A DNA stretch of 64,000 bases from Gammaproteobacteria bacterium (GCA_013178375.1 JABLXQ010000027.1:1-64000); one strand, 5' to 3'; positions 15,322 through 24,717 are shown, counted from the first letter of the stretch. Notes: generated by a model not told the origin, from the sequence alone. A program made the numbers and translations.

Positions 15322-16950
15322 CTAGTTACACCCCATCTCCGTCCCAAATACCAATGGGCAAGCATCAGCAGCGTCAGCAAACCCGTCTGCATCATCATCG
15401 GAATCAAGGTAATCACATAGTCCGTCCGCATCGTTGTCCGCCGTAGTGCACGGCTCGAAGTAATCGGTCAGCGAAAAAGTGGAGCGCACCGTACTCAGGT
15501 TATTGACAGACTCTGTGCCCAAATCCAGAACAGCGGCAACATTTGTTTCACTTGCAAACGTGATCTCGCGCAGAAATTCAATTCCATCGGTAACCAAGGG
15601 AATCGTAACCCTACGCTTGCCGGATTCCGACCAGCTTGTTATGAACGAATCATAGTTATAAAGATAGTAAGACGAATGAGGGATCGGCTGCTCTGCCTCC
15701 TGCCGATAAATATAGCCGCCAACCCAGATGTCGCCAGATGCGCCCACATATAGGGATCTTGTCAAAATCTTCCGGTCTTGGTCCGGGAAGGCACCTGCCT
15801 TGAATTTTTCACTCCACTCCAGCTCAAAAGCCGAGTTGAACTTGGCAATATAGCCATCCTGTCCACGGACCGGGGGTTGCCCATACCAGTCACCCTGCGT
15901 ATTGCCTACCAGCACCAAGCCTCCGTCTCTTGTCTGCCGCATAAACCCGGGAGATCCCGGGATGGATACCTCGGCCATTTGCACGACTCTTCTTCCTGCA
16001 GGGGAAAAGCGGTGAAGCTGGAATCTTCCGTTCATTACCGGAAACACAAGATTGCCGTCGGCATCAACCGCTACAAACGTCATGGTGCCATCGTCGGTCA
16101 GATCACCAATCGGGGCAGAATTCCACAACCAGTTGCCGGTGGTCTTGTCATAAGCGCTGACGACTACATCCGACTGCTCCCAGACATCATTCGGCTGGCT
16201 GAATGGATGTAAGTTCCACACCTTTGACACCATGTAGAGCTCTGATCCGATGATCACGCCGCTCATGCCCCAGGCATTCTTTTTTTCGCCCATCCGCTGG
16301 TACCAGCGCAGCGAGCCAGTGGAGTCAAAGCTGATGATGATGGCGTTATACTTGCCCCAGTCATAATCTTCTGCCGTCACGGTTCGTCCGTATCCAATGA
16401 TGTAGATATTGCCCTCTGCGTCATCAATAATTTGGTTTACCCAAACAATACGTACGTCGTTAAACAGGGTTTCAGATACAAGTTGTCCGGCAGCATCATA
16501 TTTTTTCACCCGGCTCTTGCCGTCGGCCGCCTGATAGTGAGGTACGTAGAGGTAGGTGTATTTCGGATAGATGCTTACACCCTCGGTTGGCACATATTCA
16601 TCGAAGGTAGTGTCGCTTTGCTGATACCAGTTGCAGTCAATGATCAAGGCGTTCTTGGTAGCGGCGGAAACCTTGCCAGCGGGAAGATTGGCACTGCAAT
16701 GGGTTCCGAAGGGGAAAGAATCAAGTGCAATAGTAAAGTCGCTATTGGCCTTGAGTGCGCTGGTAAACGCAAATTTACCATTGCCCACGCGCAGTGTTTC
16801 CAGGCCATCATTGAGGGTCACCTGAACTTTCTCGGTGGTGTTCTCCAGTCCAGTGACCTCTCCACTCAATTTGTATTCTCCGCCGCCACAGCCAGACAGC
16901 AACGCAATAATCCAGACAGCACACCAGACCGTCATGTGGTTCAATGCCAT
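15322..16950 (-). CDS. Propeller-like lipoprotein with C-terminal calcium-binding (TSP3-type) repeats
   Basis: The 542-residue precursor has lipobox LLSGC after an 18-residue hydrophobic stretch. A small beta module follows (residues 25-110, GEYKLSGEVTGL, similar in type to that of the RCC1 protein). Then come propeller-like blades (DAEGNIYIIGYG, DADGNLVFPVMN, TRDGGLVLVGN) and, in the last 45 residues, Asp-rich repeats DNDADGLCDYLDSDDDADGF typical of thrombospondin type 3 calcium sites. AAGGTG precedes the ATG. It belongs with the other minus-strand lipoproteins of this array. Surface location is likely; function unknown. Confidence 0.75.
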   Translation of the reverse strand: MALNHMTVWCAVWIIALLSGCGGGEYKLSGEVTGLENTTEKVQVTLNDGLETLRVGNGKFAFTSALKANSDFTIALDSFPFGTHCSANLPAGKVSAATKNALIIDCNWYQQSDTTFDEYVPTEGVSIYPKYTYLYVPHYQAADGKSRVKKYDAAGQLVSETLFNDVRIVWVNQIIDDAEGNIYIIGYGRTVTAEDYDWGKYNAIIISFDSTGSLRWYQRMGEKKNAWGMSGVIIGSELYMVSKVWNLHPFSQPNDVWEQSDVVVSAYDKTTGNWLWNSAPIGDLTDDGTMTFVAVDADGNLVFPVMNGRFQLHRFSPAGRRVVQMAEVSIPGSPGFMRQTRDGGLVLVGNTQGDWYGQPPVRGQDGYIAKFNSAFELEWSEKFKAGAFPDQDRKILTRSLYVGASGDIWVGGYIYRQEAEQPIPHSSYYLYNYDSFITSWSESGKRRVTIPLVTDGIEFLREITFASETNVAAVLDLGTESVNNLSTVRSTFSLTDYFEPCTTADNDADGLCDYLDSDDDADGFADAADACPLVFGTEMGCN

Positions 16951-17192
16951 TTTTTTTGCACCTTTTTTGTTGATAAGATTTTTGTCGAGTCAAATTCTGC
17001 GCGCCGGCCTTCGCAGTCGCAGCGCCTTCCCCAACCACCCTGATAACTAGTTCAAATATTCATCTCGATAACAACACCCATCAACGCCTCCCTCACAGCA
17101 AACTTTCTAGAACTTTCGCTCCGGGGTCGTTAACCGCCCTTCAAACATTCAGCCTCCGGCAGCACAAGTAAACGAACCCCTAGCTCTAACCT

Positions 17193-18620
17193 TCACTCTT
17201 CCCGACACGAAAATATATCAATCCACTGACCAGCCTGCTGAACCAGCAAGTCCGCCATTGCACAATCCACCTTGGGCGAATCCGTTATGACTACTTCATA
17301 CAAGGCCGGGAGTTCCAGCAACGCACTGATATCCACCAGTTCACGCGACGCACCCGACATTGCGAAGATCTGCAGGCCAGTCAGCGGCCTCAGCGGTTCC
17401 AGATTGGGAATGTCGTTTGTTGGTGTGTGAATGCCGATGTAAAAAACATTGGTAAAGAATTCGAGCCCCGCAAGCGATGTGATATTCCCGCTTTCGCAAT
17501 TCACAGCAGTAACATCTTCCACCAGCTCATCCTGATCATAAAAGCATGCCTTCAAGGCAGGGTCGGCAAACGGAACATCGCCCACCGTAAAGCCAGGGTC
17601 AACATACTCATAACAACCTTTAGGCAGCGTGACGGGATCAAACACAGTTTCCAGGCCGGCAACAAATTCGCACGGCACAGAAGGATCCGGTGAACTATCC
17701 AAAAATGCCACCGGCAGGTTGGCGTCGCCAGACGCACGCTGCCTCAATGCAGCACCATCCACCTGGCTGATGGAATTCCAGTCCGCAAAATCGGTATCCA
17801 GGGTGCTCACCACGACATTCGTATTTTGATAATTCCCTGGGTCGCGGCTGTATAAATACAGGCGATCCAGGAAGGTCCAGTCGGTTAGCGTCATGCTTCT
17901 CAGCGACAAAAAGGCTCCATGCTGGGCCGTCAGCTCCAGGCTGATCGGGGGCAGGGTGGAGATGGGCAGGTTGCTGAGCGCAAGTTGCCTCAGCACCCGG
18001 TCTGAAACTGCGCTGATGTCCGTTAATGATATCGAATTCCGCAGGAACAGTGCGTTCAGTTTCGGCAGTGTGGGGAATCTCGACCCTTCGACAGGTTTCA
18101 GGAGCGCATCCAGGCTGAAAATGTTGACGCGCTCGATAGTAAGCGATGCGGTGTTCTCAAATTTCCTGACGAACCCAAGATCTGTTTCGGGCGCGTTGAT
18201 GGGTGTGGTGATTTGCCACACGGCGACCGTCGTTGCCTCGTGCACATACCGCGCAGTTGCCGGCGCTATGGTTACCTGGACATCGTCGACGTCATTCAAT
18301 ACTGCCGGCAGGGGAACGTTGACATGAATGGCAACTTGTTTCTGGGTGGTGCCGAAGTTGTTGGAGGCGGATAACAGGTATTCATAGACCTGGTTTTCTT
18401 CCGTGGTCTGCGGTGCCTGAATCCATTGGCATTCGCCATTGTTGAACGGCTCCCCGGATACGGCCGCACCATTCAGGGTTACCGTGATGGCGGAGGCCGA
18501 CTGGGCACATAGCCCGAATGTTTCCCCGCTCCCCAGATAGTCCCGGCTGATGTCCACGGTTATTGCCGGTTTGCAGCCGCACAGGGCCAATGACAGTCCC
18601 AAAAACAGTGCTTTCTTCAT
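17193..18620 (-). CDS. Lipoprotein with leucine-rich-repeat-like segments
   Basis: A 475-residue precursor with lipobox ALCGC. The N-terminal 100 residues resemble an Ig-like/PKD-type fold. From residue about 150 there are irregular LRR-like motifs (LTDISAVSDRVLRQLALSNLPIS), and a clearer set follows residue 370 (ITSLAGLEFF, NLEPLRPLTGLQIF, LVDISALLELPALYEV), as in surface LRR proteins. AGAAGGAAA precedes ATG. It is the most upstream gene of the minus-strand lipoprotein array. Probably a surface or periplasmic binding protein; no enzyme motif is visible. Confidence 0.7.
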   Translation of the reverse strand: MKKALFLGLSLALCGCKPAITVDISRDYLGSGETFGLCAQSASAITVTLNGAAVSGEPFNNGECQWIQAPQTTEENQVYEYLLSASNNFGTTQKQVAIHVNVPLPAVLNDVDDVQVTIAPATARYVHEATTVAVWQITTPINAPETDLGFVRKFENTASLTIERVNIFSLDALLKPVEGSRFPTLPKLNALFLRNSISLTDISAVSDRVLRQLALSNLPISTLPPISLELTAQHGAFLSLRSMTLTDWTFLDRLYLYSRDPGNYQNTNVVVSTLDTDFADWNSISQVDGAALRQRASGDANLPVAFLDSSPDPSVPCEFVAGLETVFDPVTLPKGCYEYVDPGFTVGDVPFADPALKACFYDQDELVEDVTAVNCESGNITSLAGLEFFTNVFYIGIHTPTNDIPNLEPLRPLTGLQIFAMSGASRELVDISALLELPALYEVVITDSPKVDCAMADLLVQQAGQWIDIFSCREE

Positions 18621-18952
18621 GATTTCCTTCTCTTTTCATTGATTTTTTTTAGTCAATATCAATGGTGAACGGACAAAGTGTTCCGCCAGCTTCAGATGCG
18701 ATGGATCGCAAGTGGGCAACCCAACCACAGAACATAACCTTTCGCGCCGGCCCTCATGGTCCGCACGCCATCCCCATTAAACCCGATCATCCGATCAAAT
18801 CTTCAACCCACCTTACAATACCCGCCACTCCCGGCCTGTCAATCCTCCCCCCACGCGAAAATCGCCTGTTATTTGCGCCCCCACCGTCTTCTTCTGCAGT
18901 ACCGCGCATACGGCCGGTACATTTCTCTTACTTCCCACGAAAGGATTTATCG
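18621..18952. other. Divergent intergenic region
   Basis: About 330 bases between the LRR lipoprotein (minus) and the helical protein (plus). A plus-strand frame stays open upstream of 18953, but its codon content is proline-rich and unlike coding sequence. I take the region as two divergent promoters. No operator was recognised. Confidence 0.4.
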
Positions 18953-19711
18953 ATGTCTCAAGCAGACTTTCTCGCAATGCAGCCCCTGTTCTCGGCCATC
19001 ACCGGCGATGCGCTGAAAAAGCCGAACATTCCCATGCCCATCTTCCTGCAGGAAGCCGAAAACCTGCTCGTCGCCGCCACCCACGACAAGGACGCGCTGC
19101 TCGAAGCCGGTTTCGATGGGTCCTGGCTGGAATCCATGCCGGCAAAAATCGGTGCACTGAACCAGGCGGAGTCCATCTGGTTCAAGGAACGCGACAAACG
19201 GGATGAAGCGCAAAAGAGCTGGGACACCCAAGCCCCAGAAGCCTATGCCCTGCGCGATCATCTGTTGCGTTCCATGCGCTATGCCTATCGCAACCATCCC
19301 GATCTGATGGACAAGGTGGTCGCCATCGCCGAAGGTGCAGGGCACGCGGACATGATTGCCGATCTGCACAAGCTCGCCGTGCTGGGCCGGGACTTTGCCG
19401 AGCCGCTGGTGGCGATCAAACTGGATCTGGCGTTGCTGGATCGGGCCCAGGATACGGCGGATGAGATGGGCACGCTGCTGGCGCTGTTGATGGGCGAGCG
19501 TTCCCTGGGTAGCGCGCCGCGGCTGGCACGGGATCAGGCCTATACGCTGCTGAAGCAGGCGGTGGATGAGGTGCGGGCCTGCGGCCAGTACGTGTTCTGG
19601 AACGATGAACGGCGTCGTGATGAGTATTCCAGCCATTACCTGCGCAACATGCGCCGCCAGGCCAGCAAAAAGAACCAGGAAGCCGTCGACGCCACCCCGG
19701 ATCAGGCGTGA
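18953..19711 (+). CDS. Hypothetical helical protein
   Basis: A 252-residue cytoplasmic protein, almost entirely helix-forming, starting MSQADFLAMQPLF. AAGGA at 18941-18945 decides for ATG 18953 over the longer open frame starting at 18662. No motif was recognised. The regular heptad-like Leu/Ala spacing suggests a helical bundle. Its stop is followed within 20 bases by the 13-unit minisatellite, so the repeat would form the 3' untranslated part of its mRNA. Confidence 0.7.
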   Translation: MSQADFLAMQPLFSAITGDALKKPNIPMPIFLQEAENLLVAATHDKDALLEAGFDGSWLESMPAKIGALNQAESIWFKERDKRDEAQKSWDTQAPEAYALRDHLLRSMRYAYRNHPDLMDKVVAIAEGAGHADMIADLHKLAVLGRDFAEPLVAIKLDLALLDRAQDTADEMGTLLALLMGERSLGSAPRLARDQAYTLLKQAVDEVRACGQYVFWNDERRRDEYSSHYLRNMRRQASKKNQEAVDATPDQA

Positions 19712-19730
19712 TCCACCCGGCCGGATGCTC

Positions 19731-19985
19731 TCCCACGGTGTCCGGCCACTTCCCACGGTTCCCAGACCCTTCCCACGCTTCAGTCACAGTCTCCCACGCG
19801 GTTAGTACCCCTTCCCACGGTTCCGGCACAGGCTCCCACGCGGCTGGCACCCCGTCCCACGGTCCCGTTACCTGCTCCCACGGTCCGGGCACGTGCTCCC
19901 ACGCTACCGGCACCCCTTCCCACGGTTTCAGAACCCGTCCCACGGTCCCCAGACCCTTCCCACGCCATCGGGACCCTTCCCACGG
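19731..19985. repeat. 13-unit GC-rich minisatellite, 20-21 bp period
   Basis: Units begin with TCCCACG at 19731, 19751, 19771, 19792, 19813, 19834, 19855, 19876, 19897, 19918, 19938, 19958 and 19978. The spacing is 20 or 21 bases throughout, and the rest of the unit is roughly GTTCCGGCACCCC. It fills the gap between the helical protein gene and the DUF5924-type gene. Since 20-base units break the reading frame, the array is probably not coding. Two helical turns per unit would place every unit on one face of the DNA. Confidence 0.9.
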
Positions 19986-19996
19986 GCGCTCTCGGG

Positions 19997-20002
19997 TATA
20001 AT
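19997..20002 (+). promoter_or_regulatory. Candidate -10 box for the DUF5924-type gene
   Basis: A perfect TATAAT just after the minisatellite, 38 bases before ATG 20040. The matching -35 would fall inside the last repeat unit and is weak. If real, the repeats lie directly upstream of this promoter. Confidence 0.5.
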
Positions 20003-20039
20003 GCCGGACTTTCAATCCGCTCCAGCCAGAAGCCGCTTC

Positions 20040-21347
20040 ATGCCCGCACCCGATTTACCGCCGTCTGATTCTTCCCAGCCCACTGTTCCCCCACCCGAGT
20101 CGGAGCCCACGCCGGTCGCGGATGAATCCCAGGCGGGCCGGTTCAACGCACTCAAAATCCGTGTTCTACCCTGGATTGCCCCCGTCCTCGAGTTCCTGCA
20201 ACGCAATCCCCGCGCCATTGCGCTGTTCAGCTTCGGCTCCGGTGTGGCCAGTTTTTTCCTGGTGAACCGGCAGAAAAACTCGGCGGGTCTGCTGGCCATC
20301 GTGCTGCTGGTGAGCTGGCTGTTGCTGATGCTGGAAAATCTGGTGACGCGGAATGTCGCCCGCCGTTTCGGCCTGGAGATTCCGCCGGCGCTGCTGCGCT
20401 ACGGCACCCAGATGATCCACCAGGAAAGCTTGTTCTTCGTGCTGCCGTTCTTTTTCGTCACCACCACCTGGAACAGCGGGCAGTCGCTGTTTACCGGGCT
20501 GCTGGCGGGGGCGGCGCTGATGTCGGTCATCGATCCCGTTTACTTCAACTGGCTGGCGGCGCGGCGGCTGGCCTATATGGCGTTCCACACCCTGGCGCTG
20601 TTTGCGGTGATGCTGACGGCGCTGCCGGTGATCCTGCATCTGACCACCGATGAGACCTACCGCTATGCCACCGCCGCCACGGTGGTGATGGCCATTCCCA
20701 CGCTGTTCCGGCTGGTGCCCGAGGGCGGCAAATGGCAGGGCCTGCTGCGTTTCGGCCTGATGATCGCAGTGTTGGCGGGCGGGCTGTGGCTGGGGCGCCA
20801 ATGGGTGCCGCCGGCCACGCTCTGGCTGACCGACGTGCATGTGACGTTCGAACTGGATGACAGCCAGCGGGCGCCGGGTGCCGGCATCAAAACCCTCACC
20901 GAGGCACAGCTGCACCAGCAGGGGCTGTATGCCTACACGGCGATCCGGGCGCCACGGGGACTGGGCGAGCAGGTGTTCCATGTCTGGCTGCACGAGGGGC
21001 GGGAAGTGGAGCGCATTCCGCTGAAAATAAAAGGCGGGCGCGAGAAGGGCTATCGCACCTGGAGCCACAAGACCAATTTCCCCGAGCAGGTGACCGGCGA
21101 CTGGCAGATCCGGGTGGTGACTGAGGCGGGGCAGCTGATTGGTGTGGTCCGGTTCGAGGTGACTGAGGGTGAAATTACTCCGGCCGGCACAATTCAGGAC
21201 GACGTTGTTCCGGCTGAAACGTCTCAGAGCGACATTCCCCGGGACGACATTCCCCAGGAAGAACCGGCCGCAACGACGGCACCGCCGGCCACCGATGCCG
21301 ACGACACTTTGTTAAACGACCCTTCCGGATCTACGATTGATCAGTGA
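20040..21347 (+). CDS. DUF5924-type membrane protein with C-terminal DUF2914-like domain
   Basis: About 435 residues from ATG 20040. A proline-rich cytoplasmic start is followed by a membrane part of seven to eight helices (FFVLPFFFVTTTWNSG is characteristic) and then a soluble domain from about residue 270. That domain contains the LGEQVFHVWLHEGREV...RTWSHKTNFPEQVTGDW pattern of DUF2914. The C-terminal 50 residues are low-complexity Asp/Pro/Thr. The start is placed downstream of the TATAAT at 19997. The function of the family is not known. Its last codons overlap the GTG start of the TonB-dependent receptor, so the two are probably co-translated. Confidence 0.8.
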   Translation: MPAPDLPPSDSSQPTVPPPESEPTPVADESQAGRFNALKIRVLPWIAPVLEFLQRNPRAIALFSFGSGVASFFLVNRQKNSAGLLAIVLLVSWLLLMLENLVTRNVARRFGLEIPPALLRYGTQMIHQESLFFVLPFFFVTTTWNSGQSLFTGLLAGAALMSVIDPVYFNWLAARRLAYMAFHTLALFAVMLTALPVILHLTTDETYRYATAATVVMAIPTLFRLVPEGGKWQGLLRFGLMIAVLAGGLWLGRQWVPPATLWLTDVHVTFELDDSQRAPGAGIKTLTEAQLHQQGLYAYTAIRAPRGLGEQVFHVWLHEGREVERIPLKIKGGREKGYRTWSHKTNFPEQVTGDWQIRVVTEAGQLIGVVRFEVTEGEITPAGTIQDDVVPAETSQSDIPRDDIPQEEPAATTAPPATDADDTLLNDPSGSTIDQ

Positions 21348-23392
21348 AGCCTCCGCATGGACGCCAATTCCCGATGGTTCGTACCCTCTTGCCGACCCGG
21401 CGTTGCCGGCTGATATTTCTGGCGCGATGGCTGGTGGGCCCGGCAATTCTGGCCTGGCCCCTGCTCGCGCCGGCGATGTCGCCGCCGCCGGATGGCCTGT
21501 TCGAGCTGTCCATGGAAGAACTCCTTGAGGTGAAAATCACCTCGTCCACCCTGCACGATGAAAGCCTGAAAACCGTACCTTCCTCGATGACCGTCTTCAC
21601 CCGTGCCGACATCCGCCGCCTGGGTCTGCGAAACCTGAGACAGCTGACCTATCTGGTGCCGGGCTATCAGGGTTCCCGGGTGGACGATTCGGTGCTGAGT
21701 TACCCCGTGTCCAGCCGGGGCCGGCGGGTGGGCGGCAGCGGCAGCGAGGTACTGGTGCTGATCGACGGCCAGCGCCTGAACAACGACTGGGCCGGTGGAG
21801 CCGGTCAGCATACCCAGCTGATTTCCATCGAGAACGTGGAGCGGGTGGAGATGATCCGTGGCCCCGGTTCAGCCCTGTACGGCAGCAACGCCATGATGGG
21901 GGTGATCAACATCATCACCCGCAGCGAGCGGGAACTGGTGGTGGAAACCGGCAGCCACCAGCACCGCCATGCCAGCGCCCAGTGGCGGGCGGAAAACGAA
22001 ATCGGCAAGCTGGAAATCTATGCCCGGGACACCCGCAGCGAAGGTGAGGATCTCACTCTGTTCGAACCCTTCCCCAGCCCGGCTACACCCGTGTGGGTGG
22101 AGAGCAGCGATCCGTTCCGCGCCAATGATCTGTATGTGAGCGGTTCGCTGGGGGAATTTACCCTCAACGGCATGGCCAGCAGCCGCGACCAGCAGGAATT
22201 CTATGTGGTGGGCTACGTGGATAACCTCAGCAATGCCCGCGACACCCGCACCGATTTCGTCAACCTGGCCTGGCGCCACCCTTTTGCCGGGCAGCTGACG
22301 CTGGAAGGGCGCGTTTACCAGATCGATCGCGAGCTGGACATCCGCGCGGCGGTGTCGCTGGTTCCCTACTTTGTTCTGTCGGGGGAAACCAGCGAGCGCG
22401 AGCTGGGTACCCAGTGGATACTGCAGGGCGATTATGGGCAGTCGCGCTGGCTGGCAGGCTGGGAATGGCGTAATCCTGAGCTGACGGATACCGGCTTCCA
22501 GTTTGGCCCGCCCTCCAATCCCGCGCAGGTGCAGGCGTTACAGACCGATGAGAATGGCCGCACCATCCAGGGCCTGTTTGGCCAGTATCAGTACAGCGTG
22601 AATGAGGATCTGGAACTGATTGCCGGATTGCGCCGCGATGATTACTCGGACTTCGGCGATCACCTGAGCCCACGCCTGGGCCTGGTGCAGCAGGCCGGCG
22701 ACAGCGACACGTTCAAGCTGCTGTACTCCGAAGCGTTTCGCGCGCCCAGCCGGCTGGAGACTTCGGTGATCAGCCCGGAATTCCAGAGCAATCCTGATCT
22801 GAATCCGGAAACCGCGCGCACGGCCGAACTGATCTGGCTGCATTGTTTTGCGCGCGGCTACGTGGCCACCACCCTGTTCGACACCCGCATTGAGGATGCG
22901 ATCATGGAATCGGTGACGCCGCTGCTGCGTCGCACCTGGGTCAATGATGAGCTGTCTATCTCGGGCCTGGAACTGGAGTGGCAGTACAACTGGAATGATC
23001 ATTGGCAATCGCGCCTGGCGCTGACCCGGCTGTTTCAGCTGGACCAGAAAACCAGTCCCGAAGCGGAAAATCTGGTGGGCGGCAGCATCAGCTATGAAAA
23101 TGCGGGCTGGACCCTGGCGCTGCTGGCCAATTATCAGGGGCGCCGCCTGGACGCAAATGAACAGGATTTTCCGGCGAACATCGCCACCACCGAATACACG
23201 CATTTTGGTGGCCACACGCTGGTCGGGGCCCATGTGGCGCTGGCGGTTGCCAATGGACTGGAGCTGTACCTGAACGCCGACAACCTGTTCGACAAGCAGT
23301 ATCTTTCCCCCGCCAATCGCGCGCCCAATTATGTCGGCGCACCCGGCACCGGGCAGTTGATTACATTGGGATTGCGCTGGGAGATGCTGTGA
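21344..23392 (+). CDS. TonB-dependent outer-membrane receptor
   Basis: A 682-residue precursor. An N-terminal signal segment ends near residue 45 (LLAPAMS). The plug domain at about 50-190 contains SMEELLEVKITSS, the plug motif VERVEMIRGPGSALYGSNA and INIITR. A 22-strand barrel follows to the C-terminus. It takes up an iron chelate, vitamin or other ligand using TonB-ExbBD energy; the ligand cannot be told from sequence. GTG 21344 overlaps the previous stop (GTGA); ATG 21374 is an alternative start just before the signal peptide. The final residues end WEML rather than the usual aromatic residue. No Fur box was recognised. Confidence 0.9.
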   Translation: MKPPHGRQFPMVRTLLPTRRCRLIFLARWLVGPAILAWPLLAPAMSPPPDGLFELSMEELLEVKITSSTLHDESLKTVPSSMTVFTRADIRRLGLRNLRQLTYLVPGYQGSRVDDSVLSYPVSSRGRRVGGSGSEVLVLIDGQRLNNDWAGGAGQHTQLISIENVERVEMIRGPGSALYGSNAMMGVINIITRSERELVVETGSHQHRHASAQWRAENEIGKLEIYARDTRSEGEDLTLFEPFPSPATPVWVESSDPFRANDLYVSGSLGEFTLNGMASSRDQQEFYVVGYVDNLSNARDTRTDFVNLAWRHPFAGQLTLEGRVYQIDRELDIRAAVSLVPYFVLSGETSERELGTQWILQGDYGQSRWLAGWEWRNPELTDTGFQFGPPSNPAQVQALQTDENGRTIQGLFGQYQYSVNEDLELIAGLRRDDYSDFGDHLSPRLGLVQQAGDSDTFKLLYSEAFRAPSRLETSVISPEFQSNPDLNPETARTAELIWLHCFARGYVATTLFDTRIEDAIMESVTPLLRRTWVNDELSISGLELEWQYNWNDHWQSRLALTRLFQLDQKTSPEAENLVGGSISYENAGWTLALLANYQGRRLDANEQDFPANIATTEYTHFGGHTLVGAHVALAVANGLELYLNADNLFDKQYLSPANRAPNYVGAPGTGQLITLGLRWEML

Positions 23393-23421
23393 TGGGTACG
23401 GGTAAATAAGCAAAGCATTCG

Positions 23422-23449
23422 TTGACTATCGGGAAATACCCTGTATGCT
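23422..23449 (+). promoter_or_regulatory. Promoter of the cold-shock gene
   Basis: TTGACT (23422-23427) and TATGCT (23444-23449) are separated by 16 bases, giving a start near 23456 and a leader of about 150 nt before the ATG. A leader of this length is typical of cspA-type mRNAs, where it acts as a temperature-responsive element. Confidence 0.6.
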
Positions 23450-23608
23450 GAAGGACAGCGTTAAGTTCTGCCTGTATTTATGTCCTACCATTTCGAAGTC
23501 CAGCATTAATCAGTACTTCGTCCTGTTTTTCATAAGTAATTCAAAACTTGTCTGCTATACCCGCCTGAACAGGGCGTACCAATATATTGATTAATCTAGG
23601 AAATGACT

Positions 23609-23815
23609 ATGTCGACTACTACCGGCACCGTAAAATGGTTCAACGAAAGCAAAGGTTTTGGCTTTATCTCCCAGGAAAACGGCCCTGATGTGTTTGCACA
23701 CTTCAGCGCAATCCGTGGTGATGGCTTCAAAACCTTGGCTGAAGGTCAACGCGTGCAGTTCACCGTGACCAAGGGCCAGAAAGGCCCCCAGGCAGAAAAC
23801 ATCGTCTGCATCTGA
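23609..23815 (+). CDS. CspA-family cold-shock protein
   Basis: A 68-residue OB-fold protein. RNP1-like KGFGFI and RNP2-like VFAHFS motifs are intact with the expected aromatic residues, and the length is standard. It binds single-stranded RNA/DNA and melts mRNA structure in the cytoplasm. ATG 23609 is preferred over ATG 23603 for its spacing to TAGGAA. It is monocistronic, with its own promoter (23422-23449), a long 5' leader and an intrinsic terminator. Confidence 0.95.
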   Translation: MSTTTGTVKWFNESKGFGFISQENGPDVFAHFSAIRGDGFKTLAEGQRVQFTVTKGQKGPQAENIVCI

Positions 23816-23823
23816 GCAGACCG

Positions 23824-23887
23824 CAGCGCTTCATAAACTGAAGCGCAGCAATTGGAAAGGCAGGATCTTCGGATTCTGCCTTTTTTT
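23824..23887 (+). terminator. Intrinsic terminator after the cold-shock gene
   Basis: Two hairpins follow the stop. GCGCTTCA/TGAAGCGC is a perfect 8-bp stem. It is followed by GGCAGGATC/GATTCTGCC (23859-23880), nine pairs closing a TTCG tetraloop, with seven T after it. The second is a classical rho-independent terminator and may also protect against the convergent transcript from 23901. Confidence 0.9.
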
Positions 23888-23900
23888 ATGGCTGCGTATC

Positions 23901-24674
23901 TCATGAACGGGTAGTGGCCACTGCGAAGGTTTGAATGGCCGGGGCGAGTCGTGCGGCACAGGCAACAGCCGTGGCCGTTGACTGGATTTCGTTCTGCCGG
24001 ATTTCAATCATTGCACTGGCCAGGCCGCGTCCTTCACCGTGCACGGGAATCGTGTAGTCGAAGGCGTCCTCGATGGGGTAGGGCTGGTTATAGCCGACGT
24101 TGATGTCGCCACTTTGAATCAGCTGGTCATGCAGATGTTCGGCAAGCCGGGGATCGTGCCAATACGAAACACCCAGCTGCCAGGGTCGCTGCTGGCCGTT
24201 GAGCGCTGGCGTGAAGCTGTGAATGCTCAGCAGCGCCGTTGTTGTCACTGCGCGCGCATCCAGTAGTTGAGCGATGGCCTGATGATAGGGCTGGAAAAAC
24301 GTCGCGATGCGCTGTTCACGTTCCGGCTGCGACAGATACTGGTTGCCCGGAATCGTTACGCCTGCGCTTTGTTCGGCAATGGATTCGGGGCTTTGCAGGG
24401 GACGGTTGCAGTCGATCACCAGTCGCGAATAGCGGCTGAGCACCAGCGGTGCATCGAGCAATTTTGACAGAGCACGTGCCACGTCCGCTGCGCCCGGGTC
24501 CCAGCTGATGTGATCGGTCAGCTGCTGTGCGTTCAGCCCCAGGTTTTTCAGGCAGCGGGGCATGCGGTTGGAGGCGTGATCGCACACCAACACCACGCTG
24601 CTCTGGCCGTCGGCATTGACGATCTCGAATGCCGGCGGTTCCGATGGGTCCAGTAACGGAGCGAGCGGCTTCAT
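23901..24674 (-). CDS. N-formylglutamate amidohydrolase family protein
   Basis: The 257-residue protein carries the family motifs: VCDHASNRMP near residue 30, HISWDPGAADVA near 55, SRLVIDCNR near 82 and SIHSFTP near 150. His/Asp/Glu residues in these motifs bind the catalytic metal. HutG-type enzymes hydrolyse N-formyl-L-glutamate. Stand-alone members far from hut genes, like this one, may act on other N-acyl amino acids. The gene follows a transglutaminase-like gene by 43 bases on the same strand and is probably co-transcribed under the operator at 25611. A strong ribosome site is not visible. Confidence 0.88.
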   Translation of the reverse strand: MKPLAPLLDPSEPPAFEIVNADGQSSVVLVCDHASNRMPRCLKNLGLNAQQLTDHISWDPGAADVARALSKLLDAPLVLSRYSRLVIDCNRPLQSPESIAEQSAGVTIPGNQYLSQPEREQRIATFFQPYHQAIAQLLDARAVTTTALLSIHSFTPALNGQQRPWQLGVSYWHDPRLAEHLHDQLIQSGDINVGYNQPYPIEDAFDYTIPVHGEGRGLASAMIEIRQNEIQSTATAVACAARLAPAIQTFAVATTRS

Positions 24675-24717
24675 GCCGACGCTGTTTTGGTCAGTAATGG
24701 TTGATCCCTCCGGTGCG

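Noticed and set aside
19708..20001. A plus-strand open frame of 97 codons with repeated Ser-His-Gly motifs, overlapping the previous stop
   Set aside because: It is the translation of the minisatellite. Units of 20 bases break the pattern, there is no ribosome site and the amino-acid content is not protein-like.
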